In this document: positions 16,290-21,269 of the stretch, in pieces | Numbering within the stretch: the first letter of the stretch is position 1 | Layout: the number at the start of each line of letters is the position of its first letter | Assembly (NCBI GenBank): GCA_045617525.1 | Contig: JAZLIT010000025.1 | Location: forward strand, 1-21,269 | Length of the DNA stretch: 21,269 nucleotides | Source: JAZLIT01 sp045617525 | Lineage (GTDB): Bacteria; Bacillota; Bacilli; Bacillales_A; Planococcaceae | Direction: 5' to 3' | Program-made: the position numbers and the translations under genes | Notes under the pieces: generated by a model | What the model was told of the DNA's origin: nothing | The model's input: only the letters and a program-made list of their open reading frames with translations | Databases searched by the model: none

Positions 16290-18347
16290 ATGTTTCAACT
16301 GCCAAATCATGCACCTATCTATTATTTAGAAGGGGAATATTCGATCCCCCTTGTTATTTTATCTATAGTTATTGCGTTGGGTGCTTCCTATACAGCATTA
16401 TTTATTAACAAACAAATTCAAAGTAATAGCTTTTTTCACCAATTTATTTGGCTAACACTGGCTTCTCTTGCTATGGGCTTAGGTATTTGGTCGATGCATT
16501 TTATCGGAATGAGTGCGTTTATGTTACCGATTCCGATGACGCATAATACATCTCTTACAATTGTATCTGCGACTCCTGCTGTTCTTGCATCGTTTTTTGC
16601 GTTTTATTTAGCGAATCGAAAAAATAAAAGAATTCGTACCCATATTGCTGCAAGTATATTAATGGGCTTAGGTATTTCTACAATGCATTACTTAGGGATG
16701 GCTGCGATGGAATTAAATGCGAGCTATGTATACAAGCCAGTAATGTTAGTTCTTTCAATAGTAATTGCGATACTTACTTCTTTCGCCGCTTTATTTATTT
16801 TCTCTTACGGCACAAAGATAACAGACAATCTTCTAATTAAGTTAACTGCGGCGGCATTTATGGCTGCGGCAGTATCCAGTATGCATTATATAGGAATGTA
16901 TGCAATTCAATTTTATACATTTGAATCAGCGTATCTATCCGATGGTGTCCATGCTCATAGGGAAGGTTTAATGGTTACGGTACTGTTCATTTCAATTGGG
17001 ATATGTAGTTTATTTGTGCTTACATATTTAACGAGTCGCCTAGATCAATATGTGAATTTCCGGATAAAAAACTTTGATTCATTAACGCAATTGCCGAATC
17101 ATAATCAGTTTACGGTGGATCAAAAGGTAGATAAATATGCAACCTTAGTGTCGATTATTCATCTTCATAATTTTGAAAAATTCATTTCAGGTTATGGCTA
17201 TACATATGGAGATAAGATTTTACTAGAAGTAAAAACGTTAATCTTAAAAATATTACCGAAGGATGCAAAAGTTTATCGTACAGAGGCAAATCGATTTACT
17301 GTTGTTATGCCAATTGGTGCAGATAGCCAATCTTATCCAATTGCATTAGAACGGATTTGCTCGATTTTATCGAAGCCTATGTTAATTGGGAATCATTTTG
17401 TGACAGTTGAAATGGGCTGTGCTATTTCATCTACGGGAAAACCTGAGCGTGTTCACGATCATTTTTCAAATGCGATTGCAGTACTCCAAGCATCTTCTAC
17501 AAAGTTTAAGCATCAGTTAATTATGTATAATCCTTTGCTTCACACCTATAATTTTGAAAGAAAATTGGCACAGGATGTAACAGAGGCTATGGTAATACCC
17601 CAAATGTATCTTGTCTATCAGCCGAAGATTGATCCGAAAACAGAGACACTATCTGGTTTGGAAGCGTTAATTCGATGGAATCACCCGGAATATGGAATGA
17701 TTTCCCCAGCAGAATTTATACCTATTTTGGAAGCTTCAAATCGAATTGCGGAACTAACAGATTGGATTATTGAACAGGTGTGTAGACAAATTGAAAAATG
17801 GAACAACGCAAATATTTCGTTCCGACAAGTTTCAATTAATATACCTGGATCTTACGTCACATCGCCAAGGCTTACAGATACTATTAATGAATGTTTGATG
17901 CGACATAATATTCCGGCAAGTCAAATTGAACTAGAAATTACGGAAACAAGTGTAATTCATGATATTCAAAATGCGATTCAAGCTGTCCGTCAATTTAGAA
18001 GTAAAGGTTTAAACGTAGCGCTAGATGACTTTGGAACAGGCTTATCGTCGTTGTCCTATTTGAAGGAAATTCCGATTACGACGATAAAAATTGATAAATC
18101 GTTTGTCGATGACGTGCCATCGTCCCAAAAAGATGCTGCAATTTTAAGTGCAATATTAAATTTGTGCTATTCACTGGACTTAAACGTAGTGATTGAAGGG
18201 GTAGAATCGGAAGAGCAAATCGCTTATTTATTAGCGATGCCAAATGTGCCGATTGTACAGGGCTATTTCTATTCAAAGCCGTTAAATTCAATTGAATTTA
18301 ACGAGTGGTACAGTAAATCTGGCTTAATTCCCTCAATGTCTTCATAA
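16290..18347 (+). CDS. MHYT-GGDEF-EAL membrane c-di-GMP phosphodiesterase
   Basis: This 685-residue protein has an N-terminal seven-helix MHYT sensor. Its three repeats carry MHFIG (69-73), MHYLG (132-136) and MHYIG (198-202), proposed in this family to bind copper and sense O2, CO or NO. A GGDEF domain follows (about 262-415), with the signature replaced by EANRF (332-336), so cyclase activity is not expected. The EAL domain (about 425-675) keeps Glu458 in LEALIRW, SINIPG, ELEITET, DDFGTG (579-584), Glu636 in IEGVE and QGYFYSKP. Predicted role: membrane sensor that hydrolyses c-di-GMP. SD TTAGGAG lies 9 nt before the ATG. It sits between two paralogous sigma-factor systems and has its own terminator. 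Confidence 0.95.
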   Translation: MFQLPNHAPIYYLEGEYSIPLVILSIVIALGASYTALFINKQIQSNSFFHQFIWLTLASLAMGLGIWSMHFIGMSAFMLPIPMTHNTSLTIVSATPAVLASFFAFYLANRKNKRIRTHIAASILMGLGISTMHYLGMAAMELNASYVYKPVMLVLSIVIAILTSFAALFIFSYGTKITDNLLIKLTAAAFMAAAVSSMHYIGMYAIQFYTFESAYLSDGVHAHREGLMVTVLFISIGICSLFVLTYLTSRLDQYVNFRIKNFDSLTQLPNHNQFTVDQKVDKYATLVSIIHLHNFEKFISGYGYTYGDKILLEVKTLILKILPKDAKVYRTEANRFTVVMPIGADSQSYPIALERICSILSKPMLIGNHFVTVEMGCAISSTGKPERVHDHFSNAIAVLQASSTKFKHQLIMYNPLLHTYNFERKLAQDVTEAMVIPQMYLVYQPKIDPKTETLSGLEALIRWNHPEYGMISPAEFIPILEASNRIAELTDWIIEQVCRQIEKWNNANISFRQVSINIPGSYVTSPRLTDTINECLMRHNIPASQIELEITETSVIHDIQNAIQAVRQFRSKGLNVALDDFGTGLSSLSYLKEIPITTIKIDKSFVDDVPSSQKDAAILSAILNLCYSLDLNVVIEGVESEEQIAYLLAMPNVPIVQGYFYSKPLNSIEFNEWYSKSGLIPSMSS

Positions 18348-18431
18348 GCGTCCGTCTATTTCGTATGTTTAATGCCCGATTAGCAATTATATTATTATCT
18401 AGCAAGTAGCAAAAAAAAGAATCGTTAGAGC

Positions 18432-18467
18432 GCGGTATCGTTAATTCGAGACCGCTTTTATTTTTTT
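18432..18467 (+). terminator. Rho-independent terminator after the MHYT gene
   Basis: GCGGT (18432-18436) pairs with ACCGC (18451-18455). After one mismatch, TCG pairs with CGA around the loop TTAATT. TTTTATTTTTTT follows immediately. It lies 84 nt after the stop codon and isolates the downstream sigma operon. Confidence 0.85.
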
Positions 18468-18496
18468 AGGAAATATTTTTCCGAAAAGTGAGTAAA

Positions 18497-18521
18497 ATTA
18501 AACGTTTAATCGTTGTATAAG
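18497..18521 (+). promoter_or_regulatory. Palindromic operator candidate before the sigma operon
   Basis: ATTAAACGTTTAAT (18497-18510) is a perfect 14-bp palindrome. It is followed 5 nt later by TATAAG (18516-18521), a possible -10, and then by the SD AGGAGGTG of the sigma gene. The palindrome would lie in the -35/-10 spacer, a usual place for a repressor. A second inverted repeat, GGAAA-TATT-TTTCC, lies at 18469-18482. Confidence 0.35.
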
Positions 18522-18534
18522 TAGGAGGTGTAAA

Positions 18535-19032
18535 ATGGACGTCTCAATCTATGAAAATCATCAAAAAGCAGTTTTACACTATACATACTTTCTTGTGGGG
18601 AAAAAGGAACTTGCCGAAGATTTAACGCATGATACGTTTGTGAAGGCGTATAAAAATCCGAAGCAAATCGGTACATTAGAAGGGCAGCGTGCATGGCTTT
18701 TTACCATTGCACGAAATACTGTCTACGATCACTTTAAACGTGCAAAAATCATTGAGTTCATCTCGTTCACGAAAAAGAATGAGCGTGCCTCAACGGATTA
18801 TGAGCCGGAGCAATGGCTGATACAGGATGAAGAAAACTATCAATTATATAAAGTGCTTGGTCAACTTCCGATGGATTATCGTCAGGCAGTGGTACTACGC
18901 AAAATTGAAGGCTATTCAATTAAGGAATGTGCAGAAATTTTAGGCTGGAACGAAGCAAAAGTGAAAAATACGACGGAGCGTGGCATGAAAAAGCTGCAGC
19001 AACTACTGGGAGGTGATATCGATGAAACTTGA
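18535..19032 (+). CDS. ECF-type RNA polymerase sigma factor
   Basis: This 165-residue sigma-70 family protein has only regions 2 and 4, as in ECF sigma factors. Region 2 (about 8-72) has HYTYFLVGKKELAEDLTHDTF and RAWLFTIARNTVYDHFKRAK, the core-binding and -10-recognition helices. Region 4 (about 104-158) has the helix-turn-helix LPMDYRQAVVLRKIEGYSIKECAEILGWNEAKVKNTTERG. SD AGGAGGTG precedes the ATG by 5 nt. The stop overlaps the next gene by 11 nt, the usual coupling of a sigma factor with its anti-sigma. It is paralogous to residues 1-157 of the fusion at 14706. Its target promoters cannot be read from the sequence. It may autoregulate, but no canonical TGAAAC/CGTA pair was seen upstream. 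Confidence 0.93.
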   Translation: MDVSIYENHQKAVLHYTYFLVGKKELAEDLTHDTFVKAYKNPKQIGTLEGQRAWLFTIARNTVYDHFKRAKIIEFISFTKKNERASTDYEPEQWLIQDEENYQLYKVLGQLPMDYRQAVVLRKIEGYSIKECAEILGWNEAKVKNTTERGMKKLQQLLGGDIDET

Positions 19033-19951
19033 TGAAAAATTGCAGAATATTCGTCGGATAGAACAGACACCAGAAGAATGCATGAATGCGCAAAAGAAGA
19101 TAGAGATGGCGATTAAGCCTCGAAGAGTTCAGCTAACACCTCTTTTTGTTAGCGGGGCGATGATTGCGATAATGTTGTTTCTAGTATTTATATCGCCCAT
19201 GATGCAACAATCGCAACATACGGTAAGTGAACAGGGGATACTTAAGAAGGTAACAATTTTAGAAAACCATAAGCCCCAAAAATTATTAAATTTGAACTCC
19301 ATTAATTATATCGAAAAAGTTGAAGTGACAGATACTCAAAAATTAACGCGAGTTACGAATTATTTTTCGGACATACTTCAGAATGGTGTGCAATGGGATG
19401 GTGAAATTGAAGAGAAATATCCGATTAGAGAAATGCAATTAACTTACAGTGATGGTGCATCCGTTTATTATAAGTTATTCTATGAAGAGCAAAGTCATGT
19501 TATCGATGTTACGAACGGTGTAATCTATTCGATTCCAGAAGAACTTGAAGGTTCATTTTTTAGCTTCATAAATGAAAACTATAATGGAAAATCACCCTTA
19601 ATAAAATTTCTACTATATGTAATGCTTATTTTATTCCTGCCACTTGCGATTATTGATTACTTCTACCGAAAAAAATACGGGCTGAAGGATGAAAAAGGGA
19701 AGAAAAAGAAACTTCCCTTTGTTGTATTTATCATCATATATCTATTATTTCTTGTACCTCTTATGTTTGCTGAAGAGCTATTTGGCACTGTCCATTTTGG
19801 TGTTGTGCTAACATGCTTTTTTATTGGATTTATTGCAATATATGAATTTGAAACACGTTTAAAAATTATGTTGCCAAATCCTTATTTTTACCGCATATTG
19901 CTTCCAGGGCTCATTTTAGGGTTTTTAATTATTTATCTGATTATTGTCTAA
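19022..19951 (+). CDS. Putative membrane anti-sigma factor
   Basis: This 309-residue protein has a charged cytoplasmic N-terminus (1-37), TM1 (about 38-60), an extracytoplasmic domain (about 61-190) and four more helices (about 193-214, 231-250, 256-276, 289-309). RKK and a lysine-rich loop (215-230) keep the second loop inside. The call rests on position and coupling: ATG 19022 lies within the last 11 nt of the sigma gene, 6 nt after SD GGGAGGTG, and its homologue is covalently fused to a sigma factor at 14706-16118. The zinc-binding HxxxCxxC motif of common anti-sigma factors is absent (only Cys20 is present in the cytoplasmic part). Motifs shared with the fusion are WDG, MQxTYxDGxSVYYK, IPxExEGxFxSFI and GTVHxGF/V. 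A GTG at 19013 lies inside the SD and is rejected as the start. The domain family is not one I recognise. Confidence 0.75.
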   Translation: MKLDEKLQNIRRIEQTPEECMNAQKKIEMAIKPRRVQLTPLFVSGAMIAIMLFLVFISPMMQQSQHTVSEQGILKKVTILENHKPQKLLNLNSINYIEKVEVTDTQKLTRVTNYFSDILQNGVQWDGEIEEKYPIREMQLTYSDGASVYYKLFYEEQSHVIDVTNGVIYSIPEELEGSFFSFINENYNGKSPLIKFLLYVMLILFLPLAIIDYFYRKKYGLKDEKGKKKKLPFVVFIIIYLLFLVPLMFAEELFGTVHFGVVLTCFFIGFIAIYEFETRLKIMLPNPYFYRILLPGLILGFLIIYLIIV

Positions 19952-20011
19952 TTTCGAAATTCGAAGTATTATTATGTATAAAGTGAAACTCGTCAATTAG
20001 TGTGGATTTTC

Positions 20012-20130
20012 TTCATCCCCGCTGATTGTTAGTCTTCACCAATCGGGCGTTTACGGGCAGTTGACCCTTCTGCGTTGGCTTCTGTTTTACCTAAGCCCAG
20101 CGTTTGAGTCTTACTGCCTGTTAATGCAGG
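20012..20130. other. Hairpin-rich intergenic element before ypwA
   Basis: Several stems lie in a row in a GC-richer patch. The first, about 20020-20049, pairs CTGATTG with CAATCGG (one G-U). The second is GGG-CAGTTGA-CCC (20055-20067). The third pairs GCGTTGGCTT (20072-20081) with AAGCCCAGCG (20093-20102), with one bulge. The fourth is CCTG-TTAATG-CAGG (20117-20130). None is followed by a T-run. It could be an mRNA leader of ypwA, a small RNA, or an interspersed repeat. No known riboswitch consensus was recognised. Confidence 0.4.
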
Positions 20131-20150
20131 AAAAAATAGGGGGAATAACG

Positions 20151-21269
20151 ATGACAATGACAATGACAACACATCAACCATTCGTGGATTATGTGAAAAA
20201 AATGCAAAATTACGGTGAGGCGCTATCTGTGATTTACTGGGATATGCGAACTGGCGCACCGAAAAAAGGCTTAGCGCAGCGTGCGGAAGTAATTGGGACA
20301 TTGTCTTCGGAGCTATTTGCACTTCAAACTTCAGATGATCTGGGTGCATTATTAACGGAAGTAGAGAAAGATTTAGCAAATGTAGACTTCATCACGAAGC
20401 GTCTATACGAAGAAGTGAAAAAGGGCTATGATGAATCGAAAAAAATTCCTGCCGATGAATATAAAAAATATGTCATTCTTCAATCAAAAGCAGAAACAAC
20501 TTGGGAAGAGGCGAAAGCAACTGCTGATTTCTCATTATTCCTTCCAGCGCTAAAAGAAATTATTGCCTACCAAAAGAAATTCGTGGGGTATTGGGGCATT
20601 AAAAATGGTTCGGCCTACAACACTTTACTTGATAAATACGAGCCTGAAATGACGACTGAAATTTTAGACCGCGTATTTGGTGAGTTAAAAGAAACGATTG
20701 TGCCATTAGTGAAGGCAATCAGTGAATCACCAAACAAGCCGAATACAGAAATGCTATTTAAGCATTTCCCTAAAGCGGGTCAACACGCGACGTCACTTGA
20801 AATTTTAGAGAAGCTTGGCTATGACTTTGAAGCGGGCCGCTTAGACGAAACAGTTCACCCATTCATGATAGGCTTAAACAGTGGTGATATCCGTGTAACG
20901 ACGAAATACGATGAAAATGACTTCCGTTCTGCTGTATTTGGCACGATCCATGAATGTGGTCACGCGCTTTATGAGCAAAATATTGATCCAGTCCTTAACG
21001 GATTACCATTATCAACGGGTACATCAATGGGAATTCATGAATCACAATCACTGTTCTATGAAAACTTTGTTGGCCGTAATGAATCATTCTGGAAGCATAA
21101 TTTTAATGTGCTTCAAAAGCATTCACCAGAACAATTTGGCGATGTTGCGGTAGAGGATTTCCTAAAGGCGATTAACTTTGTGGAGCCTTCATTCATTCGC
21201 ATCGAAGCAGATGAGCTAACGTACCCGCTTCACATTATGATTCGCTATGAAATTGAGCGTGAGTTGTTT
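20151..21269 (+). CDS. ypwA: Family M32 metallocarboxypeptidase, 3' end outside window
   Basis: The first 373 codons of a thermostable-carboxypeptidase-1 type enzyme, which removes C-terminal amino acids, are present; family members are about 500 residues, so roughly a quarter is missing. The zinc site is HECGH (267-271), and the third ligand is in IHESQSLFYEN (Glu297). The conserved HPFMIGLNSGDIRVTTKY segment is present upstream. The protein is cytoplasmic, without a signal peptide, and helical at the N-terminus. The SD AGGGGGA (20138-20144) is 6 nt before ATG 20151. The start is a triple ATGACA repeat, so ATG 20157 and 20163 are alternatives with poorer spacing. The gene is a conserved member of this chromosomal neighbourhood. 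Confidence 0.95.
   Translation, partial: MTMTMTTHQPFVDYVKKMQNYGEALSVIYWDMRTGAPKKGLAQRAEVIGTLSSELFALQTSDDLGALLTEVEKDLANVDFITKRLYEEVKKGYDESKKIPADEYKKYVILQSKAETTWEEAKATADFSLFLPALKEIIAYQKKFVGYWGIKNGSAYNTLLDKYEPEMTTEILDRVFGELKETIVPLVKAISESPNKPNTEMLFKHFPKAGQHATSLEILEKLGYDFEAGRLDETVHPFMIGLNSGDIRVTTKYDENDFRSAVFGTIHECGHALYEQNIDPVLNGLPLSTGTSMGIHESQSLFYENFVGRNESFWKHNFNVLQKHSPEQFGDVAVEDFLKAINFVEPSFIRIEADELTYPLHIMIRYEIERELF

Noticed and set aside
20029..20379. Minus-strand open frame of 116 codons across the ypwA start
   Set aside because: It overlaps a certain M32 gene and the hairpin-rich element, and has no family features; it is a shadow of the real gene.

Overview
The window is chromosomal DNA of a low-GC Gram-positive bacterium of the order Bacillales. 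The gene set and order (ponA-recU, yppE, mrfA-mrfB, gpsB, rnpB, ypsC, ypvA, ypwA) match, from memory, the ponA-ypwA neighbourhood of Bacillus subtilis. AT-rich codon use and overall protein character suggest Planococcaceae (Solibacillus/Lysinibacillus type); the genus is inference.

Layout. 1-401 has no gene but carries two adjacent palindromes. 402-923 is an isochorismatase-family hydrolase, convergent with the minus-strand pair recU-ponA (4299-1024) and separated from it by a 14-bp-stem terminator. From 4478 on everything reads plus: a possible 51-codon gene, yppE, mrfA and mrfB (DNA-damage helicase and DEDD nuclease), gpsB (cell-division/PBP1 adaptor), then RNase P RNA with a clear sigma-A promoter. 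Next come a PAS-GGDEF-EAL c-di-GMP protein 6 nt upstream of an RNA methyltransferase gene (ypsC) and a DinG/XPD-type helicase (ypvA) with a strong terminator.

14.7-20.0 kb is an accessory signalling segment set between housekeeping genes. It holds an ECF sigma factor fused in one polypeptide to a five-helix membrane protein, a membrane MHYT-GGDEF-EAL phosphodiesterase with a dead GGDEF site, and then a second ECF sigma factor followed by a separate membrane protein (11-nt overlap). The separate pair is homologous over its whole length to the fused protein, which identifies the fused protein as a sigma/anti-sigma fusion. The window closes with a hairpin-rich intergenic element and the first 373 codons of a family M32 metallocarboxypeptidase (ypwA).

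How the genes work together: ponA and gpsB serve septal/sidewall peptidoglycan synthesis; recU, mrfA, mrfB and ypvA handle recombination and lesion repair; rnpB and ypsC serve RNA maturation. The two EAL proteins probably lower c-di-GMP, and the two sigma systems are probably envelope-stress sensors. The most unusual item is the pair of paralogous sigma systems, one fused and one split, flanking a c-di-GMP phosphodiesterase. No transposase, integrase, tRNA or CRISPR array was seen.
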